Numbered from the stretch's first letter, positions 5,966-14,191 are shown. The stretch: DNA of 17,879 nt from an uncultured Eubacteriales bacterium (GCA_948815685.1 CAQJOC010000013.1:1-17879); one strand, 5' to 3'. The notes: generated from the letters alone by a model not told the origin. Translations and numbers: made by a program.

Positions 5966-8584
5966 ATGACGGAATGTTCTCCGATGATGAGACAATATTT
6001 GGAGATAAAGGAACAATATAAAGATTCCATATTATTTTTTCGGTTAGGTGATTTTTATGAAATGTTTTATGAGGATGCAAAAATTGCATCAAAAGAATTG
6101 GAACTGACTCTTACCGCAAGGGACTGTGGCAAAGAGGACAAAGCTCCGATGTGCGGTATACCGTTTCACAGCTGTGAAGCATATATAGCAAGACTGATAG
6201 CTAACGGATATAAAGTGGCAATGTGTGATCAGATGGAAGACCCGTCAACGGCAAAGGGGATAGTTCGGAGAGAAGTTGTTCGGGTAATAACGCCGGGAAC
6301 GGTTATGGAATCGAGTATGCTGGATGAATCCAGAAATAATTACATATGTTCGATATTTGTAAAAGACAGCGCTGCGGGGATTTGTTTTTGTGATATTTCA
6401 ACGGGAGAACTTAAAGTAACCGAAATTTTTGATAACAATATTGCAAGACAGGTTCAAAATGAACTCGGAAGATTTTGTCCAAGAGAGATTTTGATTGGGG
6501 GAAAATTTCCACTTTTGGATTCTATTAAAGATTTTATGAAAGACAAGCTGAATTGTAATATTGAATTTTTGACTGAAGAAAAATTTAAAGTAGATATCTG
6601 TAAAAAATTGATTTTTAAACATTTTTCAGCTAATCAACTACAAGACAATCCTATAGATAAAAGAAATTTGGCATTAAGATGTGTGGGGGCTCTTTTTGCA
6701 TATTTGGAAACAACTCAAAGAACAGGCATAGAGAGAATAAATAAGTTGGAATTTTATAATGATGCCGAATATATGGGGCTTGATCTTAATACGATTAGAA
6801 ATTTGGAACTTGTAGAAACTATGAGGAGCAAAGAAAAACGAGGTTCTCTTTTATGGGTTTTGGATAAAACTAAGACAGCGATGGGAAAACGACTTATAAG
6901 GTCATGGATAGAGCGTCCTTTGATGAATTGTGAAGAAATAAGAAAGAGGCAAGATGCAATATACGAAATTTATAGTGAAGTTATAATCAGGGATAGAATT
7001 TCGGAACTTTTAACCGGTATGTATGATATAGAAAGATTAATTACAAGAGTAACTTATGGTTCAGCAAATGGGCGAGATTTAAGAGCATTTTTATCTGCAA
7101 TATCAAAACTTCCGGAATTAAAAGATACCTTAAAAGGAAGAAAATCTCATATACTTAAGGATATATACGAAAATATGGATGACCTTAGTGATATATGCAG
7201 TTTGATTGAAAGTTCGATTGTTGAAAATCCTCCTTTTTCTATAAGAGAAGGTGGAATTATAAAAGATGGATATGATTCCGATATTGACAAGGTAAGGTAT
7301 GAAATGAATGGAAGCAAAGAAATAATCGCTTCTATCGAGGAAAGAGAAAGAGAAAAGACTGGTATACCTAAGCTCAAGATAAGTTATAACAGAGTTATGG
7401 GATATTATATAGAAGTGACAAATTCGTATAAAAAGATGGTTCCGGAGGATTACATAAGAAAACAAACACTGACCGGATGTGAAAGATATTTTATAAAAGA
7501 GCTTAAAGAATATGAAGGAAGAATTTTAGGAGCAAAAGACAGATGTATACAGCTGGAATCTAAGGCTTTTGAGGAAATTCGAAAAAAAATTGCCGCTGAA
7601 CTCGGAAGAATAAGTTTGAGTGCCGGGTTGGTTGCACTTTTGGATGTTTTAAGGTCTCTTGCGGACATTGCAATTCAAAATAATTTCAAGCGACCTTTAA
7701 TAAATTCTGAAGATACGATTTTATTAAAAGAAAGCAGACATCCCGTAGTGGAAGCGCTTCTTACCAATGCACCATTTGTACCTAATAATGTACATCTTGA
7801 CAATAGAGACAATATGATTGCGATAATTACGGGTCCCAATATGGCGGGGAAGTCAACTTATATGCGACAAGTTGCATTGATTGTTTTGATGGCTCAGATG
7901 GGAAGTTTTGTGCCGGCAGGATATGCAGAGATTGGGATTGTGGATAGTATTTTTACCAGGATTGGGGCGTCTGATGACTTAGCTTCGGGGCAGTCTACTT
8001 TTATGGTGGAAATGAATGAAGTTGCACAGATTATGAAAAATGCTACCGATAGAAGTTTGTTGATACTTGATGAAATAGGAAGAGGAACTTCTACTTTTGA
8101 TGGAATGAGTATAGCAAGGGCAGTACTTGAATACACAGCGGATAAAGAAAAGCTGGGAGCTAAGACTCTTTTTGCCACACACTATCACGAACTTATCACA
8201 ATAGGGGACAAGCATAACGGAATAAAAAATTATAATATAGCTGTAAAGAAAAATGGAGATAATATCACATTCTTACGCAGAATTGTACCGGGAGGAACGG
8301 ATGACAGCTATGGAATTGAGGTTGCGAAACTTGCAGGGCTACCTGAATGGATTATATCAAGGGCAAAGCAAATTTTGAAAGAAATAGAGTGCGGAGAAAA
8401 TGCTTATTTAGTAAATAAAGAAACGGACTTAAATTATAAAATTTCTCAAGAAGATAAGAACCAATCGGAAGAAATATTAAAAAAACTTAAAAAAACAGAT
8501 GTTACGGTTTTAAGCCCGATAGAAGCGATGAATATTCTTTTTGAGCTGGTTAACATGGCAAAAAAAGAAAACATGGTTAAATAG
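5966..8584 (+). CDS. mutS: DNA mismatch repair protein MutS
   Basis: MutS recognises base mismatches and small loops after replication and recruits MutL in an ATP-dependent way. The N-terminal mismatch-binding domain carries the F-x-E motif at Phe30-Tyr31-Glu32 within RLGDFYEMF. The connector, lever and clamp domains follow. The C-terminal ABC-type ATPase has Walker A GPNMAGKST at about 623-631, Walker B LLILDEIGRGTST with the catalytic Asp-Glu near 702-703, and a conserved FATHYHEL switch near residue 733. Length is 872 aa, slightly above E. coli (853), and all parts are present. The ATG start has GGGAGG eight bases upstream. mutL follows after a 261-base leader, in the usual clostridial order. 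A palindrome and a 26-bp repeat lie upstream. The protein appears intact and functional. Confidence 0.98.
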   Translation: MTECSPMMRQYLEIKEQYKDSILFFRLGDFYEMFYEDAKIASKELELTLTARDCGKEDKAPMCGIPFHSCEAYIARLIANGYKVAMCDQMEDPSTAKGIVRREVVRVITPGTVMESSMLDESRNNYICSIFVKDSAAGICFCDISTGELKVTEIFDNNIARQVQNELGRFCPREILIGGKFPLLDSIKDFMKDKLNCNIEFLTEEKFKVDICKKLIFKHFSANQLQDNPIDKRNLALRCVGALFAYLETTQRTGIERINKLEFYNDAEYMGLDLNTIRNLELVETMRSKEKRGSLLWVLDKTKTAMGKRLIRSWIERPLMNCEEIRKRQDAIYEIYSEVIIRDRISELLTGMYDIERLITRVTYGSANGRDLRAFLSAISKLPELKDTLKGRKSHILKDIYENMDDLSDICSLIESSIVENPPFSIREGGIIKDGYDSDIDKVRYEMNGSKEIIASIEEREREKTGIPKLKISYNRVMGYYIEVTNSYKKMVPEDYIRKQTLTGCERYFIKELKEYEGRILGAKDRCIQLESKAFEEIRKKIAAELGRISLSAGLVALLDVLRSLADIAIQNNFKRPLINSEDTILLKESRHPVVEALLTNAPFVPNNVHLDNRDNMIAIITGPNMAGKSTYMRQVALIVLMAQMGSFVPAGYAEIGIVDSIFTRIGASDDLASGQSTFMVEMNEVAQIMKNATDRSLLILDEIGRGTSTFDGMSIARAVLEYTADKEKLGAKTLFATHYHELITIGDKHNGIKNYNIAVKKNGDNITFLRRIVPGGTDDSYGIEVAKLAGLPEWIISRAKQILKEIECGENAYLVNKETDLNYKISQEDKNQSEEILKKLKKTDVTVLSPIEAMNILFELVNMAKKENMVK

Positions 8585-8593
8585 TTTGAAGAT

Positions 8594-8602
8594 TGGTATA
8601 AT
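8594..8602 (+). promoter_or_regulatory. Possible extended -10 promoter for mutL
   Basis: TGGTATAAT at 8594-8602 is a perfect extended -10 element just after the mutS stop. No good -35 is seen. If used, it gives mutL its own transcript with a leader of about 235 bases containing the hairpin at 8652-8691 and the tandem repeats at 8701-8781. Confidence 0.4.
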
Positions 8603-8651
8603 AGCCGAGGTTAAAAAATATATAAATTATGCTGTTTTAGATATTTTATAT

Positions 8652-8691
8652 TTTTCAGACAAGCCTTAAAGTGCACAGGTTTGTCTGAAAA
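8652..8691 (+). repeat. 15-bp inverted repeat (RNA hairpin) between mutS and mutL
   Basis: TTTTCAGACAA at 8652-8662 pairs exactly with TTGTCTGAAAA at 8681-8691. The stem continues inward through one G-U pair and three more pairs (CCU with AGG), leaving a 10-base loop. It has the stem of a terminator but no T tract follows on the plus strand (the next bases are TGAAGAG), and none on the minus strand. It may be a processing or stability element or a weak transcription pause ahead of mutL. Confidence 0.6.
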
Positions 8692-8700
8692 TGAAGAGAT

Positions 8701-8781
8701 TTAGAAACGAAAATTAGAAACAGAAATCTGAATCTTTATTAAGACGTTTTTTATTTCGCTTTTTATTTCTTTTTTTATTTC
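8701..8781. repeat. Short tandem repeats in the mutL leader
   Basis: Two arrays are visible. Two 13-base units, TTAGAAACGAAAA (8701-8713) and TTAGAAACAGAAA (8714-8726), differ at two positions. Then three 12-base units ending in TTTTATTTC occupy 8746-8757, 8758-8769 and 8770-8781; their first two bases vary (GT, GC, TT). The second array is pyrimidine-rich on the plus strand. Both lie directly before the mutL ribosome site and are prone to replication slippage. Confidence 0.6.
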
Positions 8782-8845
8782 ACGTTTGCCATGTGAAAAG
8801 AATGAGCAAAAAAGGACTGAAAACAAAGAGGATTGGAGGCTTTTT

Positions 8846-11038
8846 ATGAAAAGAATTAAAATACTCGATAAAGGGATATCTGAAATGATTGCAGCCGGAG
8901 AAGTTGTGGAAAGACCGGCTTCCGTTGTAAAAGAACTGATGGAAAATTCAGTAGACGCCGGAGCAAGCAGTATAACGGTTGAAATAAGAAATGGCGGAAT
9001 TTCGCTGATTAAAGTTTCGGATGATGGGTGCGGGATTTATAAAGATGATGTAAAAGCAGCCTTTTTACGCCATTCTACCAGTAAAATTCAAAATGTTTCG
9101 GATTTAGACTCTATATCAACTTTAGGATTCAGGGGAGAGGCGCTATGTTCAATTTGTGCTGTTTCAAGGGTTGAATTAATCACGGCACGGGAGGACGAAA
9201 ATTTTGGGGTAAGATATTTAATTGAAGGAGGAGAAGAAAAACTTTTTGAAGAAGCGGGAAGGGCAAGAGGTACCACATTTACGGTGAGAGATTTATTTTT
9301 TAACACTCCTGCCAGGATGAAATTTTTAAAAAAAGATGTATCTGAAGCTAATGCGGTTGCTGATATTGTGGATAAGATAGCTTTATCTCATCCGGAAATT
9401 TCCGTTAAATTCATAAGAGATGGTAAACTCACTGTGAATACGCAGGGAGATGGGAAACTTTCATCTTGCATATATTCAATTTACGGAAAAGATGTTTTTG
9501 ATATAATGATTCCCGTAGATTATAAATTAAACGGAATAAGTATAAGTGGTTTTATAAACAAACCGGGGAATGCGAGAGCGAGCAGGACTCTTCAAAACTT
9601 TTTTATTAATCATAGATTTGCAAAAATAAAACTTGCATCAGTGGCACTTGAAGATGCATTTAAAGGCTTCATTATGGTAGGCAAACACCCAATTTGTGTA
9701 CTTTATATAGATATTCCTTATGGAGCTGTGGACGTAAATGTGCATCCGGCCAAAACGGAAGTAAGATTTGTAAACGAAAAAATGATTTTTGAGGCAATTT
9801 ATTATGGAGTAAAGTCGGCCCTGATGAAAGATACCGAAAAAAAAGAAATGGAATTTGAAGTAAAAACAAAGGAAAAGGACAAAGAGGAAAATAAAAATAA
9901 TGAAAAAGAAAAAAATGAAGAAAATGAAGAAAATCAAGCAGGGGAGAGCATAGATGAACTTAAAAAGGAAGCCGAGGAGGAAATAGATGAAAAAAATAGA
10001 GAAAATTTTGGAAAGACGAAAGAAATAAAAAGAGAATTTTTAGATGATTATGTCAATAATAAAAATAAGACATCGGGCAAAGAGAAAAATACAATTTTTA
10101 TGGAAAATAACACTAACCCTCAATTGGATTTTTTGAGTTTGGATTCACACTTCGATATGAGACTTAATGATTGTATGGAAAATTCTTTCAAAATCTCTGT
10201 ACAAAAAGAGAAGGAAGATTTTAATATAAACAAGGAGAACTTAAAGGAACAAGGAAGAATTGAAAAAATTTCAAACGAAAAAAGAAGTGAAATAGAAGTA
10301 CTAGATTCCCTAAATTTTTATAATAATATTGAAAAAAAAGAAGAAAAGGAAGAAAAAGAGAAAAATACATACTCTGATTTGTGTTTAGACAACTGTTTGG
10401 AGGACTCAAATTATCCAACCAAAAGACTCCTGGGAGAGGTTTTTAATTGTTATATTTTGTTACAAGAAGATGATAAATTAATTTTTATAGACAAACATGC
10501 AGCCCATGAAAGAATTTTATATAATAAGCTTAAAAGCTGTGAAACGGAAGATAAAAAAGGAGATAATATAAAAGATAAAGAAATAATGGATGAAAAAAAG
10601 GAAGTTCCTTCTCAAGGTTTGTTGAAACCAATAATTGTGTCTTTAGATAAGGAAAGCTATTCAGGTATAATAGAAAATTTAGATTTGATGAAAAAATCCG
10701 GATATATAATTGAAGATTTCGGAAATGGTTCGGTAATTGTCAGAGGTGCACCGGTTTATTTGGATATTTCAGAAATTGAAGATTCGGTTATAGAGATTGC
10801 AGAGTATTTAACTGAAAATAAAATGAGTATTGATACAAAATATCTTGACTGGCTTTATCATAATATTGCTTGCAGAGCGGCAATTAAGGCAGGGAAAAGC
10901 AGTTCGGAGGAAGAAATCAGGAGATTACTTAATGAGCTGGAAGAAAAACCGGAGGTAATGTATTGCCCGCATGGAAGACCCATTTACATAGAATTAAAGA
11001 AAAAAGGCATAGAAAAGCAATTCGGAAGAAACGGATAA
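8846..11038 (+). CDS. mutL: DNA mismatch repair protein MutL (endonuclease type)
   Basis: MutL couples MutS mismatch recognition to strand removal. In bacteria lacking MutH it nicks DNA through its C-terminal domain. The GHKL ATPase is complete: KELMENSVDAG at 29-39, SDDGCGI at 58-64, GFRGEAL at 94-100. Residues about 328-520 form an unusually long linker very rich in Lys, Glu and Asn. In the C-terminal domain, DKHAAHERILYN at 549-560 corresponds to DQHA(X)2E(X)4E but ends in Asn rather than Glu. ACRAAIKAG and CPHGRP (707-712) are present, so metal binding is probably retained. I set the start at ATG 8846, with GGAGG six bases upstream; the longer frame from 8786 has no ribosome site there. 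The product is 730 aa (B. subtilis 627), the excess being linker. Confidence 0.97.
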   Translation: MKRIKILDKGISEMIAAGEVVERPASVVKELMENSVDAGASSITVEIRNGGISLIKVSDDGCGIYKDDVKAAFLRHSTSKIQNVSDLDSISTLGFRGEALCSICAVSRVELITAREDENFGVRYLIEGGEEKLFEEAGRARGTTFTVRDLFFNTPARMKFLKKDVSEANAVADIVDKIALSHPEISVKFIRDGKLTVNTQGDGKLSSCIYSIYGKDVFDIMIPVDYKLNGISISGFINKPGNARASRTLQNFFINHRFAKIKLASVALEDAFKGFIMVGKHPICVLYIDIPYGAVDVNVHPAKTEVRFVNEKMIFEAIYYGVKSALMKDTEKKEMEFEVKTKEKDKEENKNNEKEKNEENEENQAGESIDELKKEAEEEIDEKNRENFGKTKEIKREFLDDYVNNKNKTSGKEKNTIFMENNTNPQLDFLSLDSHFDMRLNDCMENSFKISVQKEKEDFNINKENLKEQGRIEKISNEKRSEIEVLDSLNFYNNIEKKEEKEEKEKNTYSDLCLDNCLEDSNYPTKRLLGEVFNCYILLQEDDKLIFIDKHAAHERILYNKLKSCETEDKKGDNIKDKEIMDEKKEVPSQGLLKPIIVSLDKESYSGIIENLDLMKKSGYIIEDFGNGSVIVRGAPVYLDISEIEDSVIEIAEYLTENKMSIDTKYLDWLYHNIACRAAIKAGKSSSEEEIRRLLNELEEKPEVMYCPHGRPIYIELKKKGIEKQFGRNG

Positions 11039-11077
11039 ATAAGAAAAACGTAAATTAGAGAAGGTAAAAAAAGAAAG

Positions 11078-11155
11078 GTAAAAGAGAAAAGTAAAAGAGA
11101 AAAGTAAAAGAGAAAAGTAAAAGAGAAAAGTAAAGGAGAAAAGTAAAGGAGAAAA
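11078..11155. repeat. Six tandem 13-bp purine repeats between mutL and miaA
   Basis: The unit is GTAAAAGAGAAAA. Units 1-4 (11078-11129) are identical. Units 5 and 6 (11130-11155) read GTAAAGGAGAAAA, a single A-to-G change that creates a GGAG ribosome-site-like sequence in each. A degenerate unit (11062-11077) precedes the array. The array is almost pure purine on the plus strand (one T per unit). The period of 13 is not a multiple of three, so it is not a coding repeat. Confidence 0.9.
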
Positions 11156-11185
11156 GTTGAAAAAATGACGAAGGAGGGATGAAGA

Positions 11186-12154
11186 ATGCAGGGGATAGGG
11201 AAGATAGAGAATAAAACGCCGATTATTGCAATTGTAGGTCCAACAGCAACAGGGAAAACAGATATTTCAATTGAAATAGCAAAAAAATTTTCAGGAGAGA
11301 TTATTTCCGCGGATTCAATGCAAATATATAAAGAATTTAAAATTTGTACAGCTAAGCCGACAGAAATTCAAATGAAAACGATTAAGCATTATATGATAGA
11401 TGAAATTTCGGTTAAAGATAGTTATAGTGTTGCAAATTATGTTAAAGAGGCACAAAGATATATCCAAGAAATAAGAAAAAAAGGGAAAATACCGCTTGTT
11501 GTAGGGGGAACAGGTTTATATATTGATGCACTTTTGGGGAATTTTAGTCTTGAAGAAAAAAAAATAGATATGGATATAAGAAATAATCTTCAAAAACGGG
11601 CAATTAATAACAGTGCGGAACTTTTTAATGAACTTGTGAAAGTAGATGGTGAAAGTTCCAAAAAGATACATCCAAATGACACAAAAAGGATTATACGTGC
11701 TTTGGAGTTTTATTATTCTTTTGGCTACCCAATATCAAATCAAATCAAAGAAACTTTAAAAAAAGACTCTTTGTATGATACTATTTTTATAGGACTGAAC
11801 TTTAGAGACAGAAAAATTTTATATGATAAAATAGAAAAACGAGTAGATTGTATGTTTGAACAGGGACTAATTCAAGAAACAGAGAAAATTTTCAATTCTC
11901 AAATCGGGAAAACAGCTTGTGGGGCAATAGGATATAAAGAAATTATTCCTTATTTAAACACACAGATAAGTCTTGTTGAAGCCAAAGAAAATGTCAAAAA
12001 AGAGACGAGGGCGTATGCTAAACGTCAAATTACATGGTTTAAAAGGAATAAAAACATAAATTGGCTTTATGTGGATGAATTTAATTCATATGCCGATTTA
12101 ATTTCGGAATCTTTTAAAATACTTAAAGAGAAGGGATTTAATGAGGCAGATTAA
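11186..12154 (+). CDS. miaA: tRNA dimethylallyltransferase MiaA
   Basis: MiaA transfers a dimethylallyl group to N6 of A37 in tRNAs that read codons beginning with U, improving decoding fidelity. The P-loop is GPTATGKT at residues 18-25. DSMQIY at 43-48 contains the conserved Asp-Ser-Met/Q patch, GGTGLYIDAL near 108-117 is the family signature, and HPNDTKRIIRALE near 163-175 contributes to tRNA and substrate contacts. GAIGYKE lies near 248. Length is 322 aa, typical of the family (about 310-320). GGAGGG at 11173-11178 sits seven bases before the ATG. The array of purine repeats lies upstream. The 3' end overlaps the next gene by 14 bases in another frame. No hfq gene follows, although miaA-hfq pairs are common elsewhere. 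Confidence 0.97.
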   Translation: MQGIGKIENKTPIIAIVGPTATGKTDISIEIAKKFSGEIISADSMQIYKEFKICTAKPTEIQMKTIKHYMIDEISVKDSYSVANYVKEAQRYIQEIRKKGKIPLVVGGTGLYIDALLGNFSLEEKKIDMDIRNNLQKRAINNSAELFNELVKVDGESSKKIHPNDTKRIIRALEFYYSFGYPISNQIKETLKKDSLYDTIFIGLNFRDRKILYDKIEKRVDCMFEQGLIQETEKIFNSQIGKTACGAIGYKEIIPYLNTQISLVEAKENVKKETRAYAKRQITWFKRNKNINWLYVDEFNSYADLISESFKILKEKGFNEAD

Positions 12155-12731
12155 AAAAAGGCGCTTTGCGGAAGTACTTTTATTTATAATTGTGTTATGC
12201 TTTTTTTGTAAATTTTGTTTTATAAAAATAAACTCCGTAAAGACGGAACCGGCAGAATATACGTCGGTGGAAGATGTAATTAAAATCGAAGGTTTTTCGG
12301 TTTGGGACGAAACTGTGTTAGATTTAAATAAGAGTGGGGGAGTAGTTTATAAAATAAACGATGGTGAAAGAGCAGCAAAAGGTGAGGTTATAGCCGATAT
12401 CTATGAAAATCCCAAAGATGCCGATGTAGAGAATGAAATTAAATATATAGATGAAGAAATTAAGTCATTGACAACTCTTGACAAAACCGAAATATACGAT
12501 TTGAGAAATCCGGATGTGTTAGATTTGGAAATAAGTAAAACAATTGTTGCAATGCAAATGTCACTTGCCGAGTCGAATTATTCGGATGTTTTCGGATATA
12601 AAGATAAATTTATGCGTCTTGTGAGTGAAGACAAATTGGCAAAAGGAAAAAATGAAAATTTTGAAGAAACAATAAATAATTTAAAGGTGACAAACAAAGT
12701 TTTTTGTCACCTATGGCGGGATGTTTTGTAA
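12141..12731 (+). CDS. HlyD-like adaptor protein, N-terminal part (gene split by frameshift)
   Basis: N-terminal part of a HlyD-family/RND-type membrane adaptor. Residues 9-28 (AEVLLFIIVLCFFCKFCFIK) form a membrane anchor. Residues 45-90 contain the first half of the lipoyl-like barrel-sandwich domain, with the signature GGVVYKINDGERAAKGEVIADIY. Residues 95-170 are helical, probably a short hairpin. The protein then runs into unrelated sequence (CHLWRDVL) and stops at 12729-12731. The rest of the adaptor is encoded in the -1 frame starting around 12700. Adding one T to the T6 run at 12700-12705 would join them into one frame of about 393 aa, reading KVF then LSPMAGCF. Start: ATG 12141 with AAGGG upstream, overlapping the miaA end. 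It could be a true pseudogene, a sequencing error at a homopolymer, or a frameshifting gene. Confidence 0.8.
   Translation: MRQIKKRRFAEVLLFIIVLCFFCKFCFIKINSVKTEPAEYTSVEDVIKIEGFSVWDETVLDLNKSGGVVYKINDGERAAKGEVIADIYENPKDADVENEIKYIDEEIKSLTTLDKTEIYDLRNPDVLDLEISKTIVAMQMSLAESNYSDVFGYKDKFMRLVSEDKLAKGKNENFEETINNLKVTNKVFCHLWRDVL
12685..12712 (+). repeat. Perfect 10-bp hairpin spanning the frameshift
   Basis: AGGTGACAAA at 12685-12694 and TTTGTCACCT at 12703-12712 are exact reverse complements with an 8-base loop. The T6 run where the frame is lost (12700-12705) overlaps the loop and right arm. The hairpin lies inside coding sequence. It overlaps the shift site instead of lying 5-9 bases downstream as in classical -1 frameshift signals. 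Confidence 0.85.
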
Positions 12732-13321
12732 GCTTCCTTGACGGATATGAAAATTTAGTGAACTATGAAGATATAAAAAAGTCAAGAATTCAAAATTTTA
12801 GATTTGAAAATACAGAACCCGAAAACAGGGGAGGGCATTTGGGAAAAATTATCAGTTCGGGGGACTGGTATATTATTTGTAAAATTTCAGACGAGAACAA
12901 ACAAAAGTTAAAAAAAGGGATGGAATGTGAAATCAGAATACCGTCAGTAGATGATAAAGGGATGGTGAGTACGGTATATGACTTAATATCTCTGGACCCG
13001 GATGTTAATGTTGCGGTAATATGTTGTAGGTGTATGAACAAAGAAATACTTAAATTTAGAAAGGGAGAAATTTACCTTAAGCTCAACGAATATTATGGCT
13101 ATAAATTGAAAAAAAGTTCTCTTTGTTATAGAAGTTTAGAAAATAATTCCGAAAATTCAGATGATTTAATAGGAGTTAATGTAAAATATGGAAATTCCAT
13201 ATTGTTTAAAAAAATAAAAATTATATATTCCGGTGAAGAATTTGTGGTGGCTTCGGAAGAGGATTTCAGTGAAGAAGATGATATACAATATTTGAAAAGA
13301 GGAGATGAAGTTATAGTTTAG
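12704..13321 (+). CDS. HlyD-like adaptor protein, C-terminal part (gene split by frameshift)
   Basis: Continuation of the adaptor begun at 12141, in the -1 frame. It opens with LSPMAGCFVSFLDGYENLV, the second half of the barrel-sandwich domain, where families of this type have SPxxGYFVxxxDGYE. Next comes a beta-barrel region with GKIISSGDWYIICKI and KLKKGMECEIRIP, then a membrane-proximal-type domain with REGEIY-like and VKYG patterns; the last is a judgment of similarity only. It has no independent ribosome site at the start used here: TTG 12704 lies inside a hairpin, and the ATG at 12713 has its nearest AAAGGTGA 22 bases away. It is therefore unlikely to be a separate gene. No frame damage is seen after the shift, which suggests the lesion is recent, an error, or tolerated. 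It ends 370 bases before sepF. Confidence 0.75.
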   Translation: MSPMAGCFVSFLDGYENLVNYEDIKKSRIQNFRFENTEPENRGGHLGKIISSGDWYIICKISDENKQKLKKGMECEIRIPSVDDKGMVSTVYDLISLDPDVNVAVICCRCMNKEILKFRKGEIYLKLNEYYGYKLKKSSLCYRSLENNSENSDDLIGVNVKYGNSILFKKIKIIYSGEEFVVASEEDFSEEDDIQYLKRGDEVIV

Positions 13322-13691
13322 TTTTTGTAACACTAAAAATTTTTAGTAAAGTTAAGATTTTCTCATGGATAGACTTCTAAAAATAAGAAAATAAGATAAA
13401 AAATATATTAAATATATCAAAAATTTTCTATAATGTGCAAAAATAGTTGAGAATTGTTAAAAAATATTATAAAAGAGTGATTTTGTAGAAATATTCAAAA
13501 AATATGTCAAAATTTTTACGTATAATATGAAAAAATTTATTGACAATCCGAGTAAAAAAAAACATAATAGAAATGTGAATATTGAATTTTTAATTTTTTC
13601 GCAAAGTATTTAGAAAAAAGTTCAATTATTCAGATAAAAATGTGTATTAGTTGAAAAAACATATATTGTTTTATAAGAGAGGATGTAGAAG
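13322..13691. other. Intergenic region with sepF promoter, no gene
   Basis: 370 bases of A/T-rich DNA. A perfect 16-base palindrome (ACTAAAAATTTTTAGT, 13332-13347) follows the adaptor gene stop but is too A/T-rich to be a strong terminator. The promoter at 13540-13568 faces sepF. In many Firmicutes a yggS/ylmE gene precedes sepF; no coding remnant of it can be seen here. Confidence 0.6.
13540..13568 (+). promoter_or_regulatory. Sigma-A promoter of the sepF-divIVA-ileS operon
   Basis: TTGACA at 13540-13545, a 17-base spacer containing an A9 run, and CATAAT at 13563-13568. The predicted transcript start is near 13575, giving a leader of about 115 bases before sepF. No T-box sequence is seen in that leader, so ileS in this operon does not appear to be controlled by a T-box from here. 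Confidence 0.65.
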
Positions 13692-14132
13692 ATGGCGGGA
13701 TTGGTACAGAAATTTAAAGAAATGTGGACAGTGGCAGACGAAGATTATGAAGAAGAACTTGAACAAGAAGAAACATCTGATGAAAGTGTAAATGCCAGAA
13801 ATAACAAAAAATCAGAAGACGGAAATAGAGTTGTAAATATTCATTCAGCTTCAAAACTTCAGGTTGTTTTATTTAAGCCCGAAAGATTTGGAGAGGATAC
13901 CAGAAATATAGCTGATGAGCTTTTAAAAATGCATACCATTGTTTTAAATTTAGAAGAAACAAATAAAGATTCGTCTAGAAGAATAGTTGACTTTTTAAGC
14001 GGAGTGGCATATGCAAACGGAGGTAAAATTAAAAGAGTAGCAACAGATACTTTTGTTATTACGCCTTATAATGTAGATATAACCGGAGATGACGTTCTTG
14101 ACGAATTGGGCAATGGTGGACTTTATTTTTAG
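13692..14132 (+). CDS. sepF: Cell division protein SepF
   Basis: SepF binds FtsZ at the membrane and helps tether and align the division ring in Gram-positive bacteria. Residues 1-13 (MAGLVQKFKEMWT) form the amphipathic membrane-binding helix. An acidic linker follows (DEDYEEELEQEE). From about residue 50 the conserved SepF core appears: VVLFKPERFGEDTRNIADELL, IVLNLEETN, RRIVDFLSGVAYANGG and FVITPYNVDI. Length is 146 aa, normal for the family. GAGG at 13679-13682 lies nine bases before the ATG. It is first in an apparent operon with divIVA and ileS. In Bacillus the sepF neighbourhood also carries ylmE, ylmG and ylmH, which are missing here. Confidence 0.96.
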   Translation: MAGLVQKFKEMWTVADEDYEEELEQEETSDESVNARNNKKSEDGNRVVNIHSASKLQVVLFKPERFGEDTRNIADELLKMHTIVLNLEETNKDSSRRIVDFLSGVAYANGGKIKRVATDTFVITPYNVDITGDDVLDELGNGGLYF

Positions 14133-14191
14133 CAATTAATGATATTTTATAATTTATTTAATTAAAATTATACGTCAGGGGAGTGAAAGCC

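Noticed and set aside
8652..8691. Rho-independent terminator between mutS and mutL
   Set aside because: The stem is long but no T tract follows in either direction, so it is listed as a hairpin only.
12685..12712. Programmed -1 ribosomal frameshift signal
   Set aside because: There is a T run and a hairpin, but the hairpin overlaps the slip site and the frame-0 codons (GTT TTT TGT) do not allow tandem re-pairing after a -1 slip. Mutation or a homopolymer error is simpler.
13322..13691. T-box leader for the ileS operon
   Set aside because: No T-box consensus, specifier stem or terminator could be found in the leader.
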